20,746 bases of DNA from Chloroflexota bacterium (lineage in GTDB: Bacteria > Chloroflexota > Dormibacteria > Dormibacterales > Dormibacteraceae), in the NCBI GenBank assembly GCA_005880175.1, contig VBJR01000218.1:1-20746 (forward strand), written 5' to 3'. Below are positions 1 to 7,476 of the stretch, piece after piece. Under the pieces are notes generated by a model. That model worked only from the letters and a program-made list of their open reading frames with translations, had not been told where the DNA came from and made no database searches. The position numbers and the translations under genes were made by a program. Within the stretch, counting starts at the first letter, position 1. Every line of letters starts with the position of its first letter.

Positions 1-24
1 GGATCGCATCGACCGGCCATCATA

Positions 25-52
25 TTCGACACTCCCGGGCGCCGTTTACAAT
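25..52 (+). promoter_or_regulatory. Candidate sigma70-type promoter, near-leaderless
   Basis: A TACAAT -10 hexamer (47-52, 5 of 6 to consensus) lies 8 bases before the ATG at 61. A weak -35 (TTCGAC, 25-30) lies 16 bases further upstream. Transcription would start within a base or two of the ATG, so the first mRNA of the window is probably leaderless. No Shine-Dalgarno sequence is visible before this ATG, which agrees. Seen by eye only. Confidence 0.4.
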
Positions 53-60
53 CACGGCGG

Positions 61-348
61 ATGAGGATCGCGCTGGCGAGCGTCGCGCTCGAGCCCGGGG
101 GCTGGTTGGCCTGGCTCGTGGTCGGCCTCCTGGCAGGCGCGATCGCCGGGACCCTGGTCCGGGGACGGGGCTACGGCTGCCTGGTCGACATCGTCGTCGG
201 CATCATCGGGGCGTTCATCGGCGGCGTCGTGGTCGGCATCTTCCTGCCCGGCACCGCGGTCGGCTTCATCGGCACCCTCATCGTGGCCGTGCTCGGCGCC
301 GTGCTCCTGCTCGCCGTGCTCCGCCTGCTCACGCCGGGCCGCGCGTGA
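61..348 (+). CDS. GlsB/YeaQ/YmgE-family small membrane protein
   Basis: This 95-residue, very hydrophobic protein has three predicted membrane helices (about residues 14-32, 41-62 and 66-91). It is rich in Gly, as in the GlsB/YeaQ/YmgE (transglycosylase-associated) family: a first helix ending in a short Arg/Gly loop (RGRGYG, about residues 34-39), then an Asp followed by a GIIGAFIGG-type helix. Members are stress-associated inner-membrane proteins of unclear biochemical role. The length matches the family. The ATG at 61 is chosen because a TACAAT box sits just upstream. Its stop overlaps the GTG of the next gene (GTGA at 345-348), so the two are probably co-translated, although a functional link with the downstream enzymes is not obvious. 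Confidence 0.75.
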   Translation: MRIALASVALEPGGWLAWLVVGLLAGAIAGTLVRGRGYGCLVDIVVGIIGAFIGGVVVGIFLPGTAVGFIGTLIVAVLGAVLLLAVLRLLTPGRA

Positions 349-1121
349 CGGACGGGCTCGCCGGGCGCCGGGTCTTCGACCTCGAGCAGCCGCGCTACGC
401 CGGGGCGCCGATCCACCCCGGCCACGTCCCGCCCGGCTTCTCGTACCTGCTGCACCGGCGCCACGAGGCCCAGAACGCCGCGGCGGACGGCCGCACCGGC
501 TCGGCCGGCATCCTGGTGACCAGCGAGCACGCCGGCACCCACATCGACGCCCTCTCCCACCAGGCCGTGGGCCTGAAGATGTGCGGCGGCGTGGACGCCC
601 AGCGCTCGGCCACCGCGTTCGGCTACACGGAGCTGGGCGTCGAGACGATCCCGCCCATCGTCGCCCGCGGCTGGCTGATCGACCTGGGCACGGTGGAGCT
701 CGACCGCTGGGTCGGCCTCGACGAGGTCCGCTCCGCCGCCGAGGCCCAGGGCGTGCGGCCCGGCGCCGGCGACGTCGTCCTCGTCCGCACCGGCAGCGGC
801 GCCCACTGGGACGACCCCGAGCGCTATCTGCGCGGGGCCGGCATGAGGGGCGAGGTCTCCCGATGGCTGGCCGACGCCCGCGTGCTGGCCGTCGGCGCCG
901 ACAACATGGCCTGGGACCGCGCCAGCGGCGACGACCCCGACACGGGCGCCCCGCTGCCCGGCCACTCGATCCTGCTCGTCCACAGCGGCGTCCACATCAT
1001 CGAGAACGTGCTCCTCGAGGAGCTGGCCGCGGCCGGGGTCCACGAGTTCACGTTCGTCTGCACACCGCTCAAGATCCGCGGCGCGACCGGCTCCCCGGTC
1101 CGGCCGCTCGCGCTGGTGTGA
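345..1121 (+). CDS. Cyclase-family metal-dependent hydrolase (kynurenine formamidase-like fold)
   Basis: This 258-residue protein carries the cyclase-family metal-binding signature HxGTHxDxxxH at residues 62-72 (His62, His66, Asp68, His72), matching the zinc/manganese site of bacterial kynurenine formamidases and isatin hydrolases. A C-terminal Glu/Asn region (HIIENVLLEEL) is also typical. Known members hydrolyse amide or lactam bonds, such as N-formylkynurenine or isatin; the substrate here cannot be read from sequence. The start is GTG 345, overlapping the previous stop by 4 bases, and its own stop overlaps the GTG of the aminotransferase. It is a cytoplasmic enzyme with no signal peptide and a length normal for the family. 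Pairing with a PLP enzyme suggests one catabolic step pair, possibly in tryptophan or indole-type degradation, but that is inference. Confidence 0.8.
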   Translation: MTDGLAGRRVFDLEQPRYAGAPIHPGHVPPGFSYLLHRRHEAQNAAADGRTGSAGILVTSEHAGTHIDALSHQAVGLKMCGGVDAQRSATAFGYTELGVETIPPIVARGWLIDLGTVELDRWVGLDEVRSAAEAQGVRPGAGDVVLVRTGSGAHWDDPERYLRGAGMRGEVSRWLADARVLAVGADNMAWDRASGDDPDTGAPLPGHSILLVHSGVHIIENVLLEELAAAGVHEFTFVCTPLKIRGATGSPVRPLALV

Positions 1122-2164
1122 CGGCGGAGGACCTCCGCTCCCGCTACCCCGTCCTCGAACGCTACGCGTACCTGAACGCCGGCACCACCGGGCCCCTCTC
1201 CCGCGCCTCGCACGCCGCGATGGCGGCGTGGGAGGAGCGGGCGCTCCTGACCGGCCGCGCCGCCCGCGCCTACTTCATGGAGGGCGGCGAGGTCCGCCAG
1301 CAGGCGCGCGAGCGCCTGGCGGCGCTGATCGGCGTTCCGGCGGACCACGTGGCGATCACCTGCTCCACGACGGACGGCTGCAACCTGGTCGTCACCGGCC
1401 TCCGCCTGGGGCCCGACGACGAGGTGGTGACGACCGACGCCGAGCACCCCGGGCTGGAGCAGCCGGTGCTGGCTAGCCACGCGCGCGTGCGCGTCATCTC
1501 CATCCTGGGCCGGAGCCCGTCCGAGGTGGTGGAGGCCATCGCCGGCGCCGTCACGCCCCGCACGAAGCTGGTGGCGCTCTCGCACGTGCTCTGGCTGAAC
1601 GGCCAGGTGCTGCCCATCGCCGAGATCCGGCGCGCGACGGGCGTGCCCCTGCTGGTGGACGGCGCCCAGTCGGTGGGGGCGATCCCGGTCGATGCCGCCG
1701 CCGCCGACTTCTACACCGTGTCGGGCCAGAAGTGGCTCTGCGGGCCCCAGCTGACGGGCGCGCTCTACGTCGCCGACCTCGACCGGCTGCGGCCGCAGAT
1801 GGCCGGCTACGGCGCGTCGCACGGCGAGGGCATCGCGCGCATCGAGGTCATCCACCACGACCCCTCCGCGATGGCCGGGCTGCTGGCCGCCCTGGAGGAG
1901 CGGCCGGAGTGGGCGTTCGAGCGCGCCGCGGAGATGGCGCGCCGGTGCCGCCGGGCGATGGCGGAGGCCGGGTTCGAGGTCCACTCCCCCGACGAGGGCA
2001 CGCTGGTGTCGATCAAGGCCCCCGGCGACCCCGAGGCGACCGTCGCGACGTGCCTGGAGCGGGGGGTGATCGTCCGGTCGCTGCCCAACGGCTGGATCCG
2101 CGTCTCGTGCGGCTGGTGGACGTCCGATGAGGAGCTCGTCCGACTCGTCGAGGCCCTGCGGTAA
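1118..2164 (+). CDS. Aminotransferase class V-fold PLP enzyme
   Basis: This 348-residue fold-type I PLP enzyme belongs to the class V group (isopenicillin-N epimerase/cysteine desulfurase-like). Visible features are an N-terminal YLNAGTTGP substrate-pocket motif (residues 18-26), a DAEHPG segment with the probable PLP-stacking His110, a DGAQSVG motif with the cofactor-binding Asp181 and Gln184, and SGQKW with the Schiff-base Lys205. I see no cysteine-desulfurase catalytic Cys loop, so sulfur transfer is unlikely; a lyase, epimerase or kynureninase-like reaction is possible. The start is GTG 1118, because it overlaps the cyclase stop (GTGA) and begins the recognisable fold directly. The stop TAA (2162-2164) falls inside the first bases of the inverted repeat that follows. 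Confidence 0.8.
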   Translation: MTAEDLRSRYPVLERYAYLNAGTTGPLSRASHAAMAAWEERALLTGRAARAYFMEGGEVRQQARERLAALIGVPADHVAITCSTTDGCNLVVTGLRLGPDDEVVTTDAEHPGLEQPVLASHARVRVISILGRSPSEVVEAIAGAVTPRTKLVALSHVLWLNGQVLPIAEIRRATGVPLLVDGAQSVGAIPVDAAAADFYTVSGQKWLCGPQLTGALYVADLDRLRPQMAGYGASHGEGIARIEVIHHDPSAMAGLLAALEERPEWAFERAAEMARRCRRAMAEAGFEVHSPDEGTLVSIKAPGDPEATVATCLERGVIVRSLPNGWIRVSCGWWTSDEELVRLVEALR

Positions 2165-2588
2165 CCGCAATGCCGGTGAGTTGGAGTCCGCTGCGAGCCC
2201 GAGACGAAGTCGTTGCCTGGGCGATCGGCCGGGCGCGTCTCGAGGCGGGCGTCGTCGAGGCGTGGGAGTTCAATGAAGGGGGCCTCCGGTGGGCTGGCAT
2301 CGGGCCACCTCTGGATGACAACTATGCCACGAACGGACCTTGCCGTACGGGCGCCACGTCTCGACCGGGCTGAGGGGTGGCAGGCGTACGGCAAGGTACT
2401 GTCGTGAACCACTTGCCACCCAAAGGCAGCACAGTGCTAGCCCATTGACCGTCCCCCTCGGCGAGCTCCCACAGCCAGACGACGCGACTCGTCCCCACCA
2501 GCCAGGCCCGATCGCCCGACACGGCCTCAGCCCCAGGCCCCGAAGCAAGAGCCATGCCGGCTCTAACTCACCAGCAGTGGCGGTAACC
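2160..2588. repeat. Diverged long inverted repeat, possible MITE-like element
   Basis: This otherwise gene-free stretch is an imperfect inverted repeat. The left arm (about 2160-2349, + strand) and the right arm (about 2588-2385, - strand) align over roughly 190-205 bases with gaps. Shared blocks include GGTGAGTTRGAG near the outer ends, GGGCGATCGG, CGTCGTC, GTGGGAG, GGGGG, GGGCTRGCA and the exact ACCTTGCCGTACG at the centre. GGTAACC occurs at both outer ends (2160-2166 and 2582-2588). Both arms can be read as short related peptides ending near Pro-Cys-Arg-Thr, but neither has a convincing start or length, so I do not call genes. It may be a degenerate mobile element, a tail-to-tail duplicated fragment or a structured RNA. 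The aminotransferase stop codon lies in its left end. Confidence 0.6.
2337..2397. repeat. 61-nt hairpin core of the inverted repeat
   Basis: The centre has a perfect 13-bp stem (2337-2349 with 2385-2397, ACCTTGCCGTACG). Inside it come a 3-base mismatch on each side, a 5-bp stem (GCCAC 2353-2357 with GTGGC 2377-2381), a further 3 bp (CTC 2360-2362 with GAG 2372-2374) and a 9-base loop. There is no T-tract. It could act as a bidirectional terminator between the aminotransferase operon and the kinase operon, or be the fold of a transcribed element. Confidence 0.6.
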
Positions 2589-2617
2589 TCCATTCCGCAC
2601 GGTTTGGGTGGCAGCGC

Positions 2618-2646
2618 TTGACACGGCCGTGCGCAGGCTTCACAGT
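2618..2646 (+). promoter_or_regulatory. Possible promoter of the kinase operon
   Basis: A perfect TTGACA (2618-2623) is followed, 17 bases later, by CACAGT (2641-2646), a weak -10. It lies just outside the inverted repeat and would give a leader of about 130 bases before the ATG at 2781. The leader holds a small hairpin at 2689-2710 (8 bp with one U-G pair, 6-base loop). I see no other gene or recognisable riboswitch in 2589-2780. Confidence 0.3.
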
Positions 2647-2780
2647 GGCACGTTGGCGCGGTCAAGGGTGACGAGACCGTGCCGGGAGCCGTCGATCCGG
2701 AGATCGGCGGGTCGAGGAAGATGGGGGGATGTGGCAGGCCTAGCTGCGTTATTTGCTGAGCACTGTTCCGGGGGTGTCGC

Positions 2781-4043
2781 ATGACACCGGCGGCCGGTGC
2801 GGCGCGTCGTGCCTCGATGCCTGCCCGCGCGTCCGCGGCACCCGCCGAGAGCTGGCGCGCGGAGCGGGATCTCCAGCACCACCTCCGCTCACTCGAGAAC
2901 CGGGCCGCCGGGATCCAGACGGACCTCGGCGACCTCCAGCGCTCGATGCCGTACAAGTACCTCTTCGACGGCCGCGACCTGACCGGCCTGACCCGCTCGC
3001 GGATCGACGCGGCCATGGGTGCCGTCGAGGACCTCTGGCAGGGCTACGTCGTCCTGAGCGACATGCTGGCCGAGGCCGCTTCCGTCCTCGACGGGGCCCG
3101 GGCCTGGGCGAAGCCGGACGCGGTCCGCAACGTCGAGTGGCTGCTGTTCGAGGATTCGCTCGAGCTGGGCGGCCGCCGCCTGACCCCCGACGAGCTCCTG
3201 GACGAGCTGACCCACGCGCTCTCGGCCTGCGCCCAGATCGTGGAGGACGCCGACGACGTCTGGCGGCGCACCGTGCCCGCGATCTCGCGCTGCGAGGACG
3301 AGATCCACGCCCTGCTCCAGCGCGCCGGCGACCTGCTCGCCGGGCAGCCGGTGGAGGCGCTGGGCCAGCTCGGCGCCCAGACCGCCCACCTGCGCGAGCA
3401 GTCCGGCGTGGACCCGCTGGGCGTCGTCGAGGCGTTCGAGCGGGACGTCACGCCCCGCCTGGAGCAGGCGCGCTTGCGATTGACCGACGAGCTGCGGCAG
3501 CATCGGGCGGTGAACGGCGACCTGGCCAGGGCGCGCGCCCGGCTCACCGAGCTGCGCGACCTCCACGCCAGGGTGGTGGAGGAGGCAGGATCCGTGTGGT
3601 CCAAGATCGCGCATCCCCGCGGGCTGCTCGCCCCGCCCGACCCCGGGTACCTCACCGACCCGCCCATGGGCCTGGAGCCGTGGCTGGCCCGCCTCCAGGC
3701 GCTCGGCAGGCTCGGCTCGTACCGCCAGGTCCGGAGGGGCCTCGCCAGCTGGATGCAGGCCGCCGAGGAGGCGCTGGGCCGGGAGCGCGAGGTCCTGGAG
3801 GTGAACCGGGAGCCGCTGGGCCGGCGCCAGGAGCTGCGCGGCCTGCTGTCGAGCCTGGAGGCGAAGGCCCGGGCCGTCGGCCTGGCCCGCGATGCCGCGC
3901 TCATTGACCTGGGGGGGCGCGCACGAGCGATCCTATACGCGCCCCAGACGGACCTCGACGACGCGACGCTGCTGGTGAAGGGGTACGGTGACCGCCTGCG
4001 CGTCCTGCAGAACACGAATCACAAGGAAGTGAGCTACCGATGA
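2781..4043 (+). CDS. Helical/coiled-coil protein of the PknG-GlnX-GlnH operon
   Basis: This 420-residue soluble protein has no signal peptide or membrane helix. After an Ala-rich, probably disordered start (residues 1-25) it is almost entirely helical. Strong heptad-like, Glu/Arg/Leu-rich stretches lie at about residues 25-60, 125-255 and 310-365. A Gly/Pro-rich break (LLAPPDPGYLTDPPMG, about 276-291) divides the coiled coils. I recognise no catalytic motif and no named family. The start ATG 2781 has a G-rich stretch 4-10 bases upstream. The last four bases (ATGA 4040-4043) overlap the kinase start, so it is translationally coupled to PknG and is most likely a scaffold, adaptor or substrate of the kinase complex. 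That role rests on context only. Confidence 0.7.
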   Translation: MTPAAGAARRASMPARASAAPAESWRAERDLQHHLRSLENRAAGIQTDLGDLQRSMPYKYLFDGRDLTGLTRSRIDAAMGAVEDLWQGYVVLSDMLAEAASVLDGARAWAKPDAVRNVEWLLFEDSLELGGRRLTPDELLDELTHALSACAQIVEDADDVWRRTVPAISRCEDEIHALLQRAGDLLAGQPVEALGQLGAQTAHLREQSGVDPLGVVEAFERDVTPRLEQARLRLTDELRQHRAVNGDLARARARLTELRDLHARVVEEAGSVWSKIAHPRGLLAPPDPGYLTDPPMGLEPWLARLQALGRLGSYRQVRRGLASWMQAAEEALGREREVLEVNREPLGRRQELRGLLSSLEAKARAVGLARDAALIDLGGRARAILYAPQTDLDDATLLVKGYGDRLRVLQNTNHKEVSYR

Positions 4044-6481
4044 CAGGACAGATCTCCGCGCGGCCGCCGCAGCTGAATCGGCTCGTGGAGCGCTGTCGAG
4101 CCACGCCCAACTGCTCCGGCACGATCCTGGACGGCTACTGCACCGTGTGCGGCAGGGTCGCCGGCGCGGTCCCGGCCGAGGGCCCGACCACGCCGGCCAC
4201 CGCCGTATCCCCCGACCGCCGCCCGGCCCACGACTCGCGGCCGACCGGCCCCGACTCCTCGCCGTCCGCGCCCGGGACGTCGGCGCCGTCGTCGCCCTCG
4301 GCCCCGACCGGCCCGGACTCGTCGCCGAACGGCACCCGCGGCTCGTTCATGGGTTCCCTGTCGAGCGTCACGGCCCTCGGCTCCAAGCCGAGCAGCGGCG
4401 AGACCCGGGGTGGGACCACGGCGGGCCGCACGGCGCGCGTCACGACGAGGAGCGACCTCAGCGTCGCCACCCCGGGCCGCCGCGCCCGCAGCCGCATCGG
4501 CGCCGCGCTGGTGGACGTGCCGCCGATGCCGGCGGTGGATCCCGCCAGCGCCGTGATGGCCGTCCCGGTCGTGCCCGAGGAGAAGCGGTTCTGCTCCGAA
4601 TGCGGCTCCGAGATCGGACGCACGCGCGGGGGCAAGGCGGGCCGGGTCAGCGGCTTCTGCAGCAAGTGCCGGCTGCCGTTCTCGTTCGTGCCCGCGCTCA
4701 AGCAGGGCGACCTGGTCGCCGACCAGTACCGGGTGGCCGGCTGCCTCGCGTACGGCGGCCTGGGCTGGATCTACCTCGCCGAGGACGAGCGGGTCGCCAA
4801 CCGCTGGGTCGTGCTCAAGGGCCTGCTCAACACCCGCGACCCGGCGGCGATGGAGGCGGCGCTGGCCGAGCGGCGCTTCCTGGCCCGGGTCGAGCACCCG
4901 AACGTGGTCCGCATCTACAACTTCGTACAGCACGCGGGCGCCGGGTACATCGTCATGGAGTACATCGGCGGCCAGACGCTGAAGGACGTGCTCAAGGAGC
5001 GCCGCCGGAACGACCTGGGGCCGCTCCCGCTGGAGCTGGCGATCGCGTACATCCTGGCGATCCTGCCGGCCTTCAGCCACCTGCACGGCCTCGCGCTGAT
5101 CTACAACGACTTCAAGCCCGACAACGTGATGCTGCACGGCGACGACGTGAAGCTGATCGACCTGGGCGCGGTCACCCGCCTGGACGAGGCCGGCGGCGTC
5201 GTCTACGGCACCGACGGCTACCAGGCCCCCGAGGTCTCGTCCGCCGGGCCCTCGATCGCATCGGACCTGTACACGATCGGGCGCTGCCTCGCGGTGCTCG
5301 CGCTCGACATGCCCGGGTACCAGTCCACGTTCAAGTACCGGATCCCCGGACCGTCGTCCGAGCCGCTGCTCCAGCGCCACGACTCGTTCCACCGGTTCCT
5401 GCTCAAGGCGACGGCGACCCGGCCGGACGACCGCTTCCAGACCGCCGACGAGATGGCGGAGCAGCTCCACGGCGTGCTCCGCGAGGTCGTCACGATCAAC
5501 CAGGGGTCCACCCACCCGGTCGTCAGCAACCTGTTCGGCACCGACCTCCAGGCCCTGCACGCGGACGCCGAGAGCCTGCGCCCGGACTGGCGGGACCTGC
5601 CCTCGGTCCGGCTCAACCCGGCCGACCCCGCCGCGACCCTGGTCCTGAACGCGATGGTCCTGGACCCCGAGCGCCAGGTGGGGGCGCTGCGGGAGGCGGT
5701 CGAGCAGGGCCACGCCCAGGTCACCGGCGAGGCCGGCCTCGGCCTGGCCCGCGCGCTGATCGAGGTCGGCGACCACGACGACGCGGAGGCGTGCCTGTCC
5801 CAGGTGGAGACCGCGAGCCACCGCGACTGGCGCGTGGCGTGGTACCGCGGCCTGTCCTTCCTGGCCCAGCACCGCCCCGGCGAGGCGCAGCAGATCTACG
5901 ACCGGCTCTACGCCGAGCTCAGCGGCGAGCTGGCGCCCAAGCTGGCGCTCGCCTTCGCGGCCGAGCTGTCCGGCGACCTGGACACGGCGGGCCGGATGTA
6001 CGACGTCGTCGCCTCGACCGACGCCAGCTTCACGTCCGCCTGCTTCGGCCTGGCCCGGGTGCGCCGCGCGCAGGGCGACCGGGCCGGCGCGGTCGAGGCG
6101 TACCACCTGATCCCGCGCACGTCCCGCCTCTATACGGTGGCCCAGCTCTCGCTGGCCCGGATGCTGATCGAGCGCGACGTCTCGGGACTGCCCGTCGTGG
6201 AGGACCTGATCCGCAGCTCCATCGTCATCGAGCGGCTGTCGCTGGACACCGGCGACCGGGCCCAGCTGGCGACCGAGCTGCTGGAGGCGGCGCTGGACGC
6301 GCTGACCCGCGGCTTCGCCGCCCCCTCCGACGCGCTCCTGCTCGGCAGCCCGTTCCAGGAGGACCCGGTGCGGCTGGCCCTGGAGCGCGCGTACCGTGAC
6401 CTCGCCCGGCTGGCCACCGGGGACGAGAAGATCCGCCTGGTCGACCTGGCCAACGAGAAGCGCCCGATGACGGCGGCGTGA
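4040..6481 (+). CDS. pknG: PknG-like serine/threonine protein kinase (zinc ribbons, kinase, TPR)
   Basis: This 813-residue protein has the complete PknG layout. An N-terminal CxnC/CxxC zinc ribbon (Cys19, 25, 34, 37) is followed by a Ser/Thr/Pro-rich linker (40-180) and a rubredoxin-like module (Cys185, 188, 207, 210). The kinase domain (about 222-480) has a YGGLGWIY glycine loop, VVLKGL with Lys260, Glu277, the PknG-type YND catalytic loop (Asp357; the usual HRD Arg is absent), Asn362 and DLG at 374-376. TPR-like helices run from about 545 to the end, finishing LVDLANEKRP as in mycobacterial PknG. PknG is a soluble kinase that phosphorylates FHA protein GarA and controls glutamate metabolism. 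It differs from the mycobacterial form by an additional N-terminal zinc ribbon and a long linker. Both ends overlap neighbouring genes by 4 bases. Confidence 0.93.
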   Translation: MTGQISARPPQLNRLVERCRATPNCSGTILDGYCTVCGRVAGAVPAEGPTTPATAVSPDRRPAHDSRPTGPDSSPSAPGTSAPSSPSAPTGPDSSPNGTRGSFMGSLSSVTALGSKPSSGETRGGTTAGRTARVTTRSDLSVATPGRRARSRIGAALVDVPPMPAVDPASAVMAVPVVPEEKRFCSECGSEIGRTRGGKAGRVSGFCSKCRLPFSFVPALKQGDLVADQYRVAGCLAYGGLGWIYLAEDERVANRWVVLKGLLNTRDPAAMEAALAERRFLARVEHPNVVRIYNFVQHAGAGYIVMEYIGGQTLKDVLKERRRNDLGPLPLELAIAYILAILPAFSHLHGLALIYNDFKPDNVMLHGDDVKLIDLGAVTRLDEAGGVVYGTDGYQAPEVSSAGPSIASDLYTIGRCLAVLALDMPGYQSTFKYRIPGPSSEPLLQRHDSFHRFLLKATATRPDDRFQTADEMAEQLHGVLREVVTINQGSTHPVVSNLFGTDLQALHADAESLRPDWRDLPSVRLNPADPAATLVLNAMVLDPERQVGALREAVEQGHAQVTGEAGLGLARALIEVGDHDDAEACLSQVETASHRDWRVAWYRGLSFLAQHRPGEAQQIYDRLYAELSGELAPKLALAFAAELSGDLDTAGRMYDVVASTDASFTSACFGLARVRRAQGDRAGAVEAYHLIPRTSRLYTVAQLSLARMLIERDVSGLPVVEDLIRSSIVIERLSLDTGDRAQLATELLEAALDALTRGFAAPSDALLLGSPFQEDPVRLALERAYRDLARLATGDEKIRLVDLANEKRPMTAA

Positions 6482-7476
6482 CCTTGGCGAACGTGGCGCT
6501 CCACTGCCTCAACCCCGAGTGCGGCGAGCCGGTCCGGGAAGGGGACCGGTTCTGCGAGGTGTGCGGCCAGGAGCTGCTGCCCAGCGTGCAGGTGGTGGAC
6601 GGCGAGATGGACGGACGGCGGCCGGAGGACGACGACGACCCGACGCGCGGCGTCCGCCGCGGCCGGGACCACGTCGAGATGTGGTTCCCCGGCGTCGCGG
6701 GCGTCAGCGACCGCGGCCTGCACCGGCGCCGCAACGAGGACGCGATCGCGGTCGTCCGCCTCGACGACTACGACGCGGCCGTGCTGGTCGTCTGCGACGG
6801 GGTCTCCACGTCGCACCAGGCCCACGTCGCCTCGCAGGTGGCGGCGGACACCACGCTCGCCTCGCTCGTCGCGTCCGTCGAGAGCGGGGAGCCGGACCTG
6901 GAGGTGGCGATGCGCGACGCGGTCGTGCGCGCCCAGGCGGCCGTCTCGAACATCCCCTACAAGGCCGGCACCAAGGACCCGCCGTCCTCCACGCTGGTCG
7001 CCGCGGTCATCAGGGCCGACTGCGCGACGATCGGCTGGGTGGGCGACAGCCGGGCCTACCTGGTCTGCCCCTCCGGCACGTGGCAGCTGAGCCGCGACGA
7101 CACGTGGGTGGCAGACCAGATCGAGCAGGGCCTCCTCTCCGCCGAAGAGGCGGCCGGCGATCCCAACGGCCACGTGCTCACGCGCTGGCTGGGCGAGGAC
7201 TGGCGGGACAGCCAGGGCGGCCCGTCCGTGCTCAGCTTCCAGGTCGAGGAGGCCGGCCACGTCGTCCTGTGCTCCGACGGCCTGTGGAACTACCTGCCCA
7301 CCGAGGCGGAGATGGGCGGGGCCGTCAGCGAACTGGAGGACTCGACGCCGCTGGGCCTGGCGGCGGAGCTCACCGAGTTCGCCCGCCGGTCCGGCGGGCA
7401 CGACAACATCACGGTCGCCGTCGCAGCCGTTGCCACCGCGCCGCGAAGAGGAGGAGGAGGAAGGGAGCGGTGCTGA
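6478..7476 (+). CDS. PP2C-family Ser/Thr phosphatase with N-terminal zinc ribbon
   Basis: This 332-residue protein starts at GTG 6478 (GTGA overlap with the kinase stop). A four-cysteine ribbon (Cys10, 15, 26, 29) is followed by an acidic linker and a PP2C domain (about 70-318). The metal and catalytic motifs are all present: RRNED (Asp88), VVCDGVS (Asp107), GWVGDSRAYL (Asp190), LCSDGLWN (Asp267) and GGHDNITV (Asp309). It should therefore be an active Mn/Mg-dependent phosphatase. Placement directly after the kinase makes it the likely reversing enzyme for PknG substrates or for the FHA-VWA interaction. It is soluble, without a TM helix. The odd Arg/Gly-rich tail (residues 322-331) is explained by the DNA, because it encodes the purine-rich ribosome-binding site of the next gene. 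Confidence 0.92.
   Translation: MTLANVALHCLNPECGEPVREGDRFCEVCGQELLPSVQVVDGEMDGRRPEDDDDPTRGVRRGRDHVEMWFPGVAGVSDRGLHRRRNEDAIAVVRLDDYDAAVLVVCDGVSTSHQAHVASQVAADTTLASLVASVESGEPDLEVAMRDAVVRAQAAVSNIPYKAGTKDPPSSTLVAAVIRADCATIGWVGDSRAYLVCPSGTWQLSRDDTWVADQIEQGLLSAEEAAGDPNGHVLTRWLGEDWRDSQGGPSVLSFQVEEAGHVVLCSDGLWNYLPTEAEMGGAVSELEDSTPLGLAAELTEFARRSGGHDNITVAVAAVATAPRRGGGGRERC
7448..7465 (+). promoter_or_regulatory. Strong ribosome-binding site inside the phosphatase 3' end
   Basis: The purine run AGAGGAGGAGGAGGAAGG immediately precedes the VWA start GTG 7470. It contains overlapping AGGAGG copies and decides that start, while the phosphatase reading frame runs through it as Arg-Gly codons. The two genes overlap by 7 bases (7470-7476). 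Confidence 0.6.

Noticed and set aside
824..2170. 448-codon minus-strand frame opposite the aminotransferase
   Set aside because: Shadow frame; the plus strand has PLP-site motifs and operon overlaps.
2170..2373. Short plus-strand open frame (67 codons) starting just after the aminotransferase, and a matching 77-codon minus-strand frame at 2322-2555
   Set aside because: Both lie inside the inverted-repeat arms; resemblance between their peptides follows from the repeat. No ribosome-binding site or known domain.
4034..6106. 690-codon open frame on the minus strand opposite the kinase
   Set aside because: Low-complexity Arg/Gly/Val/Asp composition typical of antisense frames in GC-rich genes; the plus strand has complete kinase motifs.
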